Assembly: GCF_039555335.1 (NCBI RefSeq)
Contig: NC_092637.1
Location: forward strand, 5,476,038-5,540,037
DNA length: 64,000 bases
Direction: 5' to 3'
From: Amphiura filiformis
Lineage: Eukaryota; Echinodermata; Ophiuroidea; Amphilepidida; Amphiuridae
Position 1 is the first letter of the stretch. Each line of letters begins with the position of its first letter. The notes under the pieces were generated by a model that ran no database searches, was not told the origin of the DNA, and was given only the letters and a program-made list of their open reading frames with translations. Positions 10,446-23,200 of the stretch are shown here, in pieces. Position numbers and translations under genes: made by a program.

Positions 10446-12340
10446 CCTTTTTTGTTTTCCTGCACCAAAAGACCCCCTTTTTGCATAAATGTAGATGCAG
10501 AGATGTTCAACCTGAATGTGGGGTGGAGGCCGGGCCATATAGTTGTGTTTGCCAAGCCAACTTATTTTCAATGTTATACTATTTTTGCCCAATAATAAAG
10601 GTCAAAAAAAAATTCTTTTGGGGGTTAATTGCAAACCAACTCATTGGGGCCAACCCCCGCAAAGACCACACTATGTAGGCTTGCAAGCCCTTTGAGCCCC
10701 CCCCCCCTGTGGCATCTCCAACATCGTGGGGCTGCAGAAAATGTAAATTTTGCTGCCTCCTTCATTTTTTTTTTTTTTAGCCAGGGCGCTAAAAAATATA
10801 AAATATGTGTGTGTGTGGGGGGGGGGTAAGGATCAAAATTTGTTTCATTATCGGGCGGAAAAATTTGGAAACGTATATTAAAAATTGTAAAAAAATTGTA
10901 CAATGTGTTGCTTTTAGGGCGCTAGCACCTATAATCCTTGCTCATCACTTTTTCAAACCACCGAAAAAAAATTGGGTCAACCTTTTCGAGCTGTTGAGGA
11001 AGGGGCGGCAAAATTGAATTTTCTTCAGGGTAGGAGCGGCCACGGTACGCCACTGGATTGCCGCCCTGGCCACCATAATTTCTCTGCCCTTTATCCTTAA
11101 TAGTTCTTCTTGCAGCCGCGCCCGCCCTTTTTGCTTTTTCCCAAAATACATGCATGCATCCCCCCTCGAGCTCCCTCATTTGAAGTTCGGAGTCTTTTGG
11201 CTAAATTCAAATCGCCAAAACAAGACCTATTTTACGGTTCCCGCATCCCGGGAGGCAGTGGCGGTAGCCAAGGGGGAAGCTGCCCCCCCTGTGAAAAGTC
11301 TTGCCCCCCCGTGGGATGATGACCGCCTCGACATTTAAGACTTTTTTGTGTTTCTGACCAAATTGATGTTATATTTTGCCATTTTAACCTAAAAAGTGCC
11401 AATTTTTGCGCGCTTCGTGCAAATTTATTCACTTTCTGTACCATATTTCACCAGTTTAACTTCGCGCGCATTTGTAACTGAATTTGTCGCCAAAAGGTGC
11501 CCCCTTAAAATAAATTTGTCTTGCCCCCTTCGCCCCCCCTCTGAAAAAATGCTGGCTACGCCACTGCCCGGCAGACCCCTTGTTTCCAAAATCCCACAGT
11601 GCAGAGTACACGGATTCAAGCACCTCCTATTAGCAATTGTTTTATTTTATGTCATAAAAACTGATGTATTGAAATAGGGGAAAATGCAATGATTAAACCC
11701 TAAACACCATGCTGTCTCAGTTGGTCGGTGCACGATGCATTGATATGTCCAGGCCCGTACGCATGACTTTCATGCGGGGGTAGGAAGATCTGCATTTTTA
11801 GTTGATGTTTGTGAATGAACCTTCTCTTCAAAGAGGAAGAGGCTAGAGGTCACAGTGTTCCTACACATAAAATGCTCGGAGTGATTTAGTGATGTGCGCC
11901 CTTACAAAGCGCCCAAATTTAAAGGGATTCAAAACCACTTGCCCCAGGTGCAAACTCGCCCTAACTGTACAAATTCGAGTTCCTTTGTGATTCATTGTAC
12001 TATTAGAGTTCAAATAAAAGCATCCGGTCATTGGACACACTGTATTTCATACTATAAATATAAAAAGAAAATTATAACAGTTTCCTATGTCTAATTTAAT
12101 CATTTCAAAATACTGAATTGTTCAAAGCGTGAGCCTGTAGTTTGTGGTAAGCCTATACAAGGCCACATAAAATTAAAAATTCGTTTCACGACCCCTTTTT
12201 GGAAAAGTGAGGAGTGTTTGTTTTTTTGCTTTGTTTTTTGCTGAACCATGAAATGGTATCAGCCTATATTAGTGTTTGTTACTAGGTTACTTACTTATTT
12301 ACTAGCTTACTAGCTTACTAACTGACTAACCATTTGGTCT
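10446..12340. other. Repeat-rich spacer, no gene seen
   Basis: It holds one clear hAT MITE (11256-11566) and scraps of the same and other C-run elements (10625-10830, 11010-11080). The rest shows nothing coding. Confidence 0.5.
11256..11566. mobile_element. hAT-type MITE (311 bp)
   Basis: Inverted ends CAGTGGCGGTAGCCA and TGGCTACGCCACTG. Flanking octamers are only partly alike, so the target duplication has decayed. Confidence 0.8.
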
Positions 12341-12348
12341 AAAATGGA

Positions 12349-13566
12349 CATATCTCTAAATACCACGAAGGTATGACCCCCAAGTGGTGTCATATGAAAG
12401 AGAAAAATGTAAAGAATATAATAAAAATATTTCCAAACGTCAGAGGTCATCCAGGGGTCACAGGGGTCAAAAAAGGTCAGTTTAACCGAAAATGCTCAGA
12501 TTGAGCTTAAATTTAAATGTAATGATCCTTATGACATTCTAAACAGTTAAAATTCATTTAAGGTCATTAAGGGGTCATAAAGGGGTCAAAGGTCAAGTTT
12601 TTCAAAATGCTCCAATTGAGCTGAAATTTATATGCAATGATCCTTATGACATTCTAAACATTTTAAAAACATTTTCAGATTCATTTAAGGGTACATGCCA
12701 CAAAATAGCTTCCCATAGACTTTACGTGCAAAATAGGGGTCACGTTTTAGGCTATAAGTCGAGTTACGTCTTACTTTGAAATATATATTTGATATCATCT
12801 TAATCAGAACAAAATTCTGCATAACATATCTGAAAATGACACCATATTTTAGGTCTACTTTTTGAGAAAAATAGCGCTATATAAAAAGACCCGATTTTCC
12901 CGTGTTTACGTCCGACTGCTAACCGCGTTTTGACCTCGTGTGTTCATGCGCTCATCATCGTAAACATCACTCAAATTTTCGCGTTTTCTGTTCAAATTAG
13001 TAGAGATCACATTCACAAGTTCTAGCAAAACACGATTTGCAACACTAAAATTGTTAATATTGTACCGATTTTGCACATTTTTTATGCAAAGTTGGGACTA
13101 TAGTCGTGATAAACTTTTACCGGAAACCGCTTCACACGCGGATTTAGTGGCATGCACCCTTAAGGTCATTAAGGGGCAATAAAGGGGTCAAAGGTCAAGT
13201 TTTCAAAATGCTTCAATTGAGCTGACATTTAAATGCAATGATCCTTATGACATTCTTAACATGTTTTAAATATTTTAAAATTCATTTAAGGTCATTAAGG
13301 TCATACAGAGGTCAAAAGTCAAGTTTTCAAAATGCCAGCTTTCCACGATCAAGGTATATTAAAACGGCAATTAATGAAACAGTCTTATTAAAATTAATAC
13401 TATCCAGCACAGTATTGCTGCTTGATCAGATCATCGCAGTCATTTGCCTAACTTACCTCGTGCCCTTGCAAAGGGCACAGTTGCTCTATTATATTCTTTA
13501 CTTTTCCTCTTTAATTAACACCACTCGGGCGGTCATACCTTCGTAGCATTTCGAGATTATGTCCAT
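12349..13566. mobile_element. Fold-back element carrying 117-bp internal tandem repeats
   Basis: The ends ATGGACATATCTCTAAATAC (12349) and its inverted counterpart ending near 13566 (GTCATACCTTCGTAGC inside) form imperfect terminal inverted repeats. The interior repeats a unit of about 117 bp (AATGATCCTTATGACATTCT at 12519, 12636 and 13236) rich in AGGTCA. The third unit is separated by a TTAA-flanked insertion. Confidence 0.7.
12689..13159. mobile_element. piggyBac-like MITE (TTAA target)
   Basis: A 471-bp insertion flanked by TTAA (12685-12688 and 13160-13163), with termini GGGTACATGCCAC and GTGGCATGCACCC. Joining the flanks restores the host tandem repeat CATTTAAGGTCATTAAGG seen at 12560. 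Confidence 0.82.
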
Positions 13567-14279
13567 TACAGACTCCGGGTGACAGTGGTATAGGCCTACC
13601 ACAATATAGGCCTACTGCCAAAGCCACATGGTTCAGCTATGGTGCGGTTATCGCTCTAGTTTGTTTGCTTTTTGTGCTAAATCTACTAGGCCCCCCTAAA
13701 TACAGCAGTTTTCACGTATTGACATTGCTAGCAGTCCACATCTGCCAGGAAAACGATGAGGCCCTTTTTTATTTGTAGGGGTTAGACCCCCTTATAGTGA
13801 TTCATGCTAACTAATAAACTTTATAAACATTATACTAAAGTATTAAAAAATTGAATATGAAAATTGAAAAAAAAATGGACTGATCCCCGATTTTGGCTTA
13901 AGAGTTGTATATCGTTGTATAATTTAATTTGTTTTTAAGAATCTTATATTATTATGCCATGCCATCGTTATTATTTTTGTCGGGTTTTTTTTTCAATTGC
14001 TTTACAATTATTGAATTGTTATTATAATTTTTCTATTATAATAATTTAATAATTTGTTGCATCTTTGTATCATTGATTTGCATTTTATGTTATTAATATA
14101 ATTTTGTTCATGGACGTCGGTTTTGCGCATGCAGTCGTTTTAAATTTCACACGTGTAGTTTTTCTCTCCATCCTCTATCATCTTTGAGCCCAAATGCCGC
14201 TAGTTGAAGCACCGCTCCGACTCGCTCGCATTAACAAGAAAGTATTCTCCTCAGAAGAGAATCCTATTAGATTTTATTG
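13567..14279. other. AT-rich spacer before the satellite
   Basis: Very AT-rich around 13800-14110 (ATTATAATAATTTAATAATT). No gene seen. Confidence 0.5.
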
Positions 14280-17200
14280 CTGCTTCATCAACACTGATAT
14301 CAGCAGCCTCCGCTACTCATCAATGAGTAGGCCTACATTCAATACCGGTACTGGTATCAGCAACCGATAGCTACTTCATCAATACTGATATCAACAGCAG
14401 ATACTCCATCAATACTGATATGGCAGATAACTACTTTATCAATACCGATATCCGCATGTAGCTACTTCATCAATATTGATATCAGCAGCCGAAAGCTACT
14501 TCATCAATACTGATATCAGCAGCAGAAGGCTACTTCGTCAACACTGATATCATCAGCAAATAGCTACTTCATCAATATTGATATCAGCAGCAGATAGCTA
14601 CTTCATCAATACTGATATCAGCAGCACTAGATAGCCACTTCATCAGACACCAACACTGATATCAATAGCAGATAGCTACTTAAATTATCTTCCCGTATGA
14701 CAACGACCCATAATAGAAGAGAGTTACGGCTCTCACTACCCACATCCCCGGTCTACGCCAAACTGTCCCAACTAGGATAATTGCTATAAACCTTGTACGT
14801 CTTCAGGAAATGTCATTTCGTATAAGACTTGCATCTTGACAATCTTTTTGGACGCGACGGTACAATATTTGCTCTAGTCTTTTGGGTATAATACTGATAT
14901 CAGCAGCCGATAGATTCTTAATCAATACTGATATCAGCAGCAGATATAGCTATACTTCATCAATGCTGGTATCAGCAGCAGATAGCTACTTCATCAACAC
15001 TGCTATCAGCAGCTGATAGCTACTTCATCAATACTGATATCAGCAGCAGATATAGCTACTTCATCAATACTGATATCAGCAGCAGATAGCCACTTCATCA
15101 ACACTGCTATCAGCAGCAGATAGCTACTTCATCAATACTGATACCAACAGCGTATAGCTACTTCATCTATACTGATATCAACAGTAGATATAGATATAGC
15201 TACTTCATAGCCTACTTCATCAATGCTGATATCAGCAGCAGATAGCTACTTCATAAACACTGTTATCAGCAGCTGATAGCTACTTCATCAATACTGATAT
15301 CAACAGCATATGGCTACTTCATCAATACTGATATCAGCAGCAGATAGCCACTTCATCAATACTGATATCAGCAGTAGATAGCTACTTCATAAACACTGCT
15401 ATCAGCAGCTGATAGCTACTTCATCAATACTGATACCAACAGCGTAGCTACTTCATCAATGTTGATGTCAGCAGGAGACATCTACTTCATCAATACTGAT
15501 ATCAGCAGCAGCTAGCTACTTCATCAACATTGATATCAGCAACAGATAGCTACTTCATCAACACTGATATCAGCAGCAGATAGCTACTTCATCAATACTG
15601 ATATCAGCAGCAGATAGCTACTTCATCAATACTGATATCAGCAGCAGATAGCCATTCATCAATACTGATATCAGCAGCAGATAGCTACTTCATCAACACT
15701 GATATCAGCAGCAGATAGCCACTTCATCAATACTGATATCAGCAGCAGATAGCTACTTCATAAACACTGCTATCAGCATGCAGCTGATAGCTACTTCATC
15801 AATAGGCCTACTGATATCAACAACGTATAGCTACTTCATCAACACTGATATCAACAGCAGATAGCTACTTCATCAACACTGATATCAGCAGCAGATAGCC
15901 ACTTCATCAATACTGATATCAGCAGCAGATAGCTACTTCATAAACACTGCTATCAGCATGCAGCTGATAGCTACTTCATCAATACTGATATCAACAACGT
16001 ATAGCTACTTCATCAACACTGATATCAGCAGCAGATAGCCACTTCATCAATACTGATATCAACAGCAGATAGCTACTTCATCAACACTGATATCAGCAGC
16101 AGATAGCCACTTCATCAATATTGATATCAGCAGTAGATAGCTACTTCATAAACACTGCTATCAGCATGCAGCTGATAGCTACTTCATCAATACTTGTATC
16201 AACAGCGTATAGCTATACTTCATCTATACTGCATCGGCAGCAGATATAGCTACTTCAGCAATGCTGATATCAGCAGCAGACAGCTACTTCATCAGTACTG
16301 ATATCAGCAGCTGATAGCTACTTCATCAACACTGCTATCAGCAGCTGATAGCTACTTCATCAATACTGATATCACTGGCAGCAGATAGCTACTTCATCAA
16401 TACTGATATCAGCAGCAGATAGCTACTTCGTCAATACTGGTATCAGCAGCAGATAGCTACTTCATCAATACTGATATCAGCAGCTGATAGCTACTTCATC
16501 AACACTGCTATCAGCAGCTGATAGCTACTTCATCAATACTGATATCACTGGCAGCAGATAGCTACTTCATCAATACTGATATCAGCAGCTGATAGCTACT
16601 TCATAAACACTGCTATCAGCAGCTGATAACTACTTCATCAACACTGCTATCAGCAGCTGATAGCTACTTCATCAATACTGATATCAACAGCGTATAGCTA
16701 CTTCATCAATACTGATATCAGCAGTAGATAGCTACTTCATAAACACTGCTATCAGCAGCTGATAACTACTTCATCAATACTGATATCAGCAGCAGGTAGC
16801 CACTTCATCAATACTGATATCAGCAGCAGATAGCTACTTCATAAACACTGCTATCAGCAGCTGATAACTACTTCATCAACACTGCTATCAGCAGCTGATA
16901 GCTACTTCATCAATACTGATATCACTAGCAGCAGATAGCTACTTCATCAATACTGATATTAGCAGCAGCTAGCTACCGTACTTCATCAACATTGATATCA
17001 GCAGCTGATAGCTACTTCATCAACATTGATATCCGCAGCAGATAGCTACTTCATCATTACTGATATCAGCAGCAGATATATAGCTACTTCATCAACACTG
17101 ATCAGCAGCTGATAGCTACTTCATCAATACTGATATCAGCAGCAGATAGCCACTTCATCAATACTGATATCAGCAGCAGATAGCCACTTCATCAATACTG

Positions 17201-17480
17201 ATATCAGCAGTAGACAGGTACTTCATAAACACTGCTATCAGCAGCTGATAGCTACTTCATCAATACTGACATTAACAGCGTATAGCTACTTCATCAATGT
17301 TGATATCAGCAGCAGACAGCTACTACTGCATCAATACTGATATCAGTAGCAGATAGCTACTTCATCAATACTGGTATCGGCAGCAGATAGCTACTTCATC
17401 AATACTGATATCAGCAGCAGTTAGCTATACTTCATCAATACTGATATCAGTAGATAGGCGCTTCATCAGTAGCCCTACTG
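14280..17480. repeat. Large 34-bp satellite array upstream of copy A
   Basis: Roughly 3.2 kb of imperfect 34-bp units containing GATAGCTACTTCATCAA and the palindrome CTGATATCAG. A unique stretch of about 200 bp interrupts it near 14680-14880. Lines at 15721 and 15901 are identical over 60 bp, showing a 180-bp higher-order repeat. Variant units carry GCTATCAGCAGCTGATAGC, a perfect 8-bp stem. Confidence 0.95.
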
Positions 17481-17488
17481 ATATCAAC

Positions 17489-17547
17489 CAGTGGTGGCGC
17501 CAGTAATTTATTTGGGGGGCATTAGGGAAAAAGTGAATTTCAGGGGG
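17489..17547. mobile_element. hAT-type MITE fragment at the end of the copy A satellite
   Basis: CAGTGGTGGCGCCAGTAA followed by GTGAATTTCAGGGGG, the family in reverse orientation and truncated. A longer version sits at the same junction upstream of copy B. Confidence 0.75.
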
Positions 17548-18030
17548 CCGACCATGATTCAGACCTGGGGGGGCACTCCAACTTTTGAGGTGACGCGTAT
17601 GTAGGGCTGTTAAGACCCCCTTTTTGTCACCCAAAGACCCCATATTTTTTTGACGAACACATGCTCTGTCACCCGAAGACCCCTTATTTTTCCATTTGAT
17701 CTGTCACCCAGGCCCAAAGACCCTAAAAAAAGTTGAATTTGAACAGCAACTTTCATTTATCACTGATTTTGTTACTTATTTTGAAAAAACACAGAAATTT
17801 GAAGCCATTTAGAACTAGAAATTCGATTTTCGAGGTTTCTTTGGCGCTGTTTCGGCTCTCACCCAAAGATTCCATTTTAAAAAAAGGTCATGTTCTCACC
17901 CCAATGACCCCATATTTTTTACATTTTGCTCTCACCGAATGCCAAAAATCATGCTCTCACCCAATGACCCCATATTTTTTACATTTTGCTCTCACCAAAT
18001 GCCCCTTAGTGCGAAAGTGCCAGCCCTACA
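17548..18030. repeat. Repeat element with CTCACCC-GACCCCATA units, upstream of copy A
   Basis: It contains GGGGGGCACTCC, GGTGACGCGTATGTAGG, and repeated CCAATGACCCCATATTTTTT about 66 bp apart. A 200-codon open frame across it is a by-product of these repeats. It is duplicated at 52280-52740. Confidence 0.6.
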
Positions 18031-18059
18031 CCTTTATCAGTGCCCCCACCCCCACCCCG

Positions 18060-18490
18060 GATCCAGATCCAGATGCGATATGCAAGGATAGTCAACATAG
18101 GCTAGTCGGCGAACGAAAGAGAGTGGCAATCTATTTTTATTGCGAATTTGTGATCTTTGATCTTTACTTAGTCTCGGGCCAGACTGTATGTGGCTGTACG
18201 ATCGATGAGTGTCAGACCAGTCAGACTGACCCAAACTGGCTGTGCAGGAGACCAATCTTTACTATGTTTACTTCCGGGTACAGTCCCGAACAGACTGGAA
18301 ATTCATTGTGCAGAGAGATCAAGAGGTTCGAATAAGAGAGGTTAGACTGTATGCCTACAAAATGTATATAGCACAACTCTACAACAGTATGCAGGTACTC
18401 AGAGATCTCATCATGGAAGTGCAGATGCTGGGTGCAGATATCTGATTAGTTTGCTTGTTTTCAGTCAAGGTTTGTGGTTTAATAAAGCTA
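18060..18490 (+). promoter_or_regulatory. Conserved non-coding block upstream of copy A (candidate 5' exon/promoter)
   Basis: About 430 bp match 52785-53200 upstream of copy B with few differences, in DNA where surrounding repeats have diverged or been interrupted. Because exon 1 has a splice acceptor before the ATG, a non-coding first exon must lie upstream. A TATA-like ATGTATATAG (18361) and donor-like GCAG|GTACTC (18394) are candidates only. It could equally be an unrecognised repeat. Confidence 0.35.
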
Positions 18491-18849
18491 TCACTCAGAC
18501 ATGTGACAGCACTTGCTCACAGTGACACCTCAATTTTATCGAATTTTTTATTGCACGATTGTAATTCCCAGGTGCAGTAAAACTCTATTAAATCCTGGGA
18601 ATAATTCACCAGATGTTGATCATTTGTAATAAGCCTATTAGTGATGGCTGAAATATTTTGCTTACGTGAATATAAACCCGGCATATAAACTGCGTGTGAC
18701 ATGTGTGTATGATTTGTTTTCTTATTTTTTTTTGTTCCTGCGTGAAGCTATGTGAAGCTCCACTTTTAAACAATAGGCGAGCTGACCACATGCAAGTTGA
18801 CAACGATAATTATAGGCACTGAAGTAGCAATTTTCTGTTTTACCTCATT

Positions 18850-20069
18850 CTGGATCTGGATAATACAGTTCAACACCCCTAGTGGGGAAAGATGAACCGG
18901 AACGTGTGTGTGTGCTATTTAAAGGTCCACCAGCACATCTGGAATAATGAACTACATAATTGAGTTATGTGGCCCAGGGCATGGCAGTCCAGACACCACC
19001 TAAGTCCAGACAAGTATACAAGTATACAGGAGTGTGATCTATAAGGACAAGGTCGTCTACCAACTGGCCAGTTGACCAGGCCAACGTTTGTGGACCTTTA
19101 AGTGTGCTAGATGAAGTGCTGTTACAGCTGGCTTTTGAAGGCTTTTGGATCTTCTATTGATACAAGTGATTCTGTCAGTAGGTTCCACTCAGTGGCAGTT
19201 CTTGGAACAAAGGAATATTTATAAGTGTCTGTGGACGGAGTGATGTTTATGAATGATTTGCTGTGAGACTTCCTGGTAGGACGAGTTACCGCGTGCAGCA
19301 GGCTTTCAACTGGGATGGCGAGGTGACCCTGACAGCTAGGCTTTCTGGAACACAGATAATCTGGTGATTTTTCTCCTGGTGGTAAGGGGTTGCCAGTCTA
19401 AGTCCTGTAACATCTTGGTGACACTGCTCTGCCGTTCGTATTTATTGAGTACAAAACGGGCAGCTCGGCGTTGGACAGCCTCTAGCTTATTTATAAGCTC
19501 TGATGTGTATGGGTCCCATACTGCACTGCAGTACTCTAATGATGGTCTTACAAGTGAGAAATATGCTAGTTCTTTGATGTCTTTTGTGCAAGCCCTGAGG
19601 TTTCTTTTGATGAAACCCAAATTTCTATTACCTTTAGCGGAGATTGTATTGATATGGCTGTTCCATTTCATGTTGTGTGCTATGTTAACTCCCAGGTAGG
19701 GATGTGATGTTGTTTCTTGTAGAATTTGGTTGTTGAGTTTGTAATTGTGTTTCTTTGGATTTTGGGAGTTTGTTATCCGTAACATAAAACATTTGTCTGT
19801 ATTAAAAGACATGAGCCATGTGTGTTGCCAGCTACTAAGTCTGTCAAGGTCAGATTGGAGAAGGTCAGCGTCAGCGTCATTGCTGATGGTTCTGTACATG
19901 ACACAGTCATCAGCAAAAAGTCGGACGGTGGAGGTGATATGGTCGGGCAAGTCATTGATATACAAAAGAAAGAGCAACGGACCGAGTACAGTGCCCTGCG
20001 GAACGCCTGATTTGACACGTACCCAGTCCGAAGCATCACCTCCAATCACAACCCTCTGCTTTCTTCGCG
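18850..20069 (-). mobile_element. 5'-truncated LINE (CR1/L2/Jockey-type RT) inserted upstream of copy A
   Basis: On the - strand, 19336-20069 encodes the C-terminal part of a non-LTR reverse transcriptase: SGVPQGTVLGPLLFLLYIND, the catalytic FADDC, a YLG motif, and LVRPSLEYCSAVWDPYTSEL with QRRAARFV. A TAG and frameshift near 19336 break the frame; the tail resumes in another frame (GHLAIPVESLLHAVTR to KAFKSQL-stop) down to about 19127. A 3' UTR follows to 18850. Copy B has the uninterrupted site (TTACCTCATTGGCTTG near 53605), and TCATT flanks the insertion at 18845-18849 and 20070-20074. The copy is dead and entered after the gene duplication. Confidence 0.88.
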
Positions 20070-20210
20070 TCATTGGCTTGAGATGAAGGGAGATATAAAA
20101 TATATCTGTATCTGATAGTGAACATTTTGTGGAAAACATTTAAAAGTCTAATAATTATGGAAATTGGACATTATTGCTTTTATTATATATTACAGAAATG
20201 GACATAAACC

Positions 20211-20271
20211 ATGGCAACAACTGATAATAAAATGATTGGAATGACTGAAATAAATAGTGGCAGCAGTGATG
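20211..20271 (+). CDS. SVOP-like: SVOP-like A exon 1 (start codon)
   Basis: It begins at an ATG in the context ACCATGG and encodes 20 residues starting [10 protein letters not shown], then one base (phase 1) before donor GTAAGA. An acceptor TTACAG ends at 20195, so about 15 nt of 5' UTR belong to the same exon. An upstream ATG at 20199 meets a stop after eight codons. The exon is identical at protein level to exon 1 of copy B. Confidence 0.88.
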
Positions 20272-23200
20272 GTAAGATACGTTCATTCATTCATTCATTC
20301 ATTCATTCATTCATTCATTCATTCCGATTCTGTCCGTCCATCCACCTGTTCATTCATTTGTTCATCAATCAATCTATGTTCATACACACTCCAGTTGTGG
20401 AACTTATAGGCAGCCTGCCACCGAGAGCCATTATGGGCCTGGGGGTATAAAATGAATGCACGGGCCCCTTGCGGATCCGAGCGATGATGGTGTAGGACTT
20501 CATAGTTGTGTGTGTGTGTGTATGTGGTGTAAATTTCTTTGTGACATTGGGGAAGGAGGTTGGTATAAAATGCTTGAACACATGTTCAAATTAGCGTGTC
20601 TAGCTGCAAATAATCAAATAAGAACATTGATGGAGACAAAATGCACGCAATTAAAGCGCACACATATTTGCAATTTAAAATTTACATATTGCTCCCAGAT
20701 TAAGTTTCTCTGAACAACTTCCGCGCAAAGTGCAGAAAATGCATGTGCCAATTTCAATGCCAATTTGAAGCTAAATTTGATCAAGTATATATGAACCAAT
20801 GAATTTGACAAATGCGCGCGAAGTGCGAGAAAATTTGCAATTCGAAAACAACGAGTTTTTAATCTCCCAGACTGAAGTTATTGGAACAATTGCCAATTTT
20901 AAGCTGAATGATCAAATAATAATGCCATTGTAGGGCAAAATGAAAAAAATCAAAAGTTGAAAACCTTATTCCCCCTGTGGAACTGTGGAAGATATTTCCA
21001 AAATCTTCCACAAGGGTAGTGTGGATTTCAAGTGGTATAGCCTTCGCCATACATGTACTTTGAACCATATAATGTACCTTGCATATCAGTTAATTAATTA
21101 TTTATATATTGCATATAAGGGCTGTGCAATAATTATGAGCCCTGGGGAGGGTAAAATTGGGGGGGCAAGAAATTGATGGCCAGCCGAGAAGGGGGGGTAA
21201 GTGATTTTTGGCACACATGCATGGGGCACCTTTTTAATTAAATGCTTTAAAAAGGCTTGGGAAAATAGTACGGAAACGCTTTAAAATGCAAATTTTCTTG
21301 CTCGCTGTGCTTGCAAAATATCTAGACTATTTAAGGTTCGCATATTGGGATCCCAAAAATTTGGCATATTCAAAGGTGGGAGCAAAGATATTTTGGCATG
21401 CCGAGAGGGCGGGGGGCAAGCAATTTTTGGCAGGCCGAGAGGAGGGGCAAGCGATTTTTGGAAATTCCCCCCAGGCTTATAATTATTACATAGTCCCAAA
21501 TATGTTGTGCATTTTTATGTTTGGATACAATAAAACTGAACTGAACTAGGCATTACCCTTTGAATTCATGTAATTATTTTATTTATTAGTTCAATCAATC
21601 CAATTACTTTACTATTCACAGAAGATGAATTTACTTTCCTAATCACAGATGAATTTACTGTAGAGCAAGCCATTGATCATATAGGATTTGGACGATTCCA
21701 AGTGAAAATAGCTCTTATCAATGCTGCACTGTCGGTTAGTTACAAAATAATATAAATCAGCTTAAATCTGAATCCTGGAATAAATCCTGAATCTCTCTCA
21801 TCACTATGGACCGCAATGGCCTCATCCCAATGGCATATATAGTTCAATAACCTCAATTAAACAATCATAGTACAAAATTTGACCTCAAGTTGTAGAGCAT
21901 GAGTTTTTGTACCCAAATTTTCAAAGGTCATTAAATGAATGTGCAAATGTATTGAGGTTAAAGAACTGTGCCCTTGATAGATGAGCATGTTGTGGATCCT
22001 AGTGCATGCAGACCTCCGTAAATGCAATCTCCCAAACCTGTCAAAGCATTGTGACATTGCTGCCTTAAACCATCTTTTCAAGATCCTCAACCATCTCTGC
22101 TCTTCTCCCAATCCATTCAAGCCTCATCCCAAGACCACACTGCAAAAATTGTGTCTTACCTGAGGACACTATTTTAAGACGCTACTTTGAAGCCACTCTT
22201 TAGCCATGTTCTTATGCAAGTCATGTCTTGCATGGAGACATGGCTTGTGGAAAGACAGGACTTTGAGCTATGTCCTTATCCAAGACATGACTAGCTACAA
22301 GACATCAACAAAGTATGTAGCTAGCCTTAAGTCATGTCTTAATTACAGGATCAGAATGGGACATGTCTTAATTACTTCATGGCCAAATTAAAGACACATT
22401 ATTGAATAAGTGACTTCTAACAAGTCACTAATGCTTCGAGTTGTGTCTTATCACAATTTCCTATGTCTCTAAACTTAAACTAGACATGACTCATATGCAT
22501 AAAGTCATGACTAACCACAAGATATGTGGTTATGATATGTGACTTGCACAAAGACGCTAACTTAAGACATGTCTCCATGCTAGACACAATTTTTGCAGTG
22601 CATTCTCCGCAACAGTGGCATAACTTATATAAGGGGGCAACGTGCCCCGGGTGCTACTATTAGGGGGCGCCAAATCAGCCTCACTTAAAAAAATATGCCG
22701 ATGCCATTCCCACACTTCCGCGTCTAAGATATTCTCGGGTGGGGGGTAGGGGCACCAATTTTGTTTCTTGTCCCGGGTGCTACCAACCCTAGTTACGCCA
22801 CTGCTCCGCAATCTCAATAGCCTCTCTCTTGATACACCTTTCCGAAGCCTCACGCTCTGCCAAAGGTCATTTTACCCATGTTCCCACCTTGTGGAATTAC
22901 CTGCTTGAAGATGTTGTTAAATGTACCTCCCTACCAGCCTTTAGTCTCCACCTCGTGTAGCACAGCGTCATCATCCCTATATCTTCGTGTCAAAGATTGC
23001 TGTGATGGTACGGCGAATCCTCTCGTTTTTCAATAGCTACGCATGGCGATTTTGTTCGAGATATGCCGAGCGACTCAGGCTAAGCATAGTACGACTATCA
23101 TATGAGATACCACCAACTCCCAGGACACCAACTTCTATTCTACACATTATTACGATTTGCGCATGCTCTAGTATCCCATGTGTTGCTTTTACAAGGAAAT

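Larger units (their letters stand above)
21978..22945 (+). pseudogene. Decayed LINE C-terminal relic in intron 1-2 region of copy A (interrupted)
   Basis: The reading frame [20 protein letters not shown] then, after two inserted elements, [11 protein letters not shown] and [13 protein letters not shown] resembles the far C-terminus of LINE ORF2 proteins (RR-DVAAL-LYKI followed by F-P-LWNSLP). It lies in intron 2 of copy A and recurs in copy B, so it predates the duplication. In copy A it has been split by a 463-bp MITE and a hAT MITE. Confidence 0.45.

Noticed and set aside
14280..17480. CRISPR-like array of direct repeats
   Set aside because: The 34-bp units are contiguous with no spacers, the copies diverge, and the genome is eukaryotic; it is a satellite.
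17733..18335. 200-codon + strand frame
   Set aside because: It crosses a repeat element with internal duplications and the conserved non-coding block; no splice context or family, and the frame is broken in the copy upstream of gene B.
20211..20450. 79-residue protein running from exon 1 into intron 1
   Set aside because: The extension is the (TCAT)n microsatellite read in frame; the donor GTAAGA and conserved downstream exons show it is intron.
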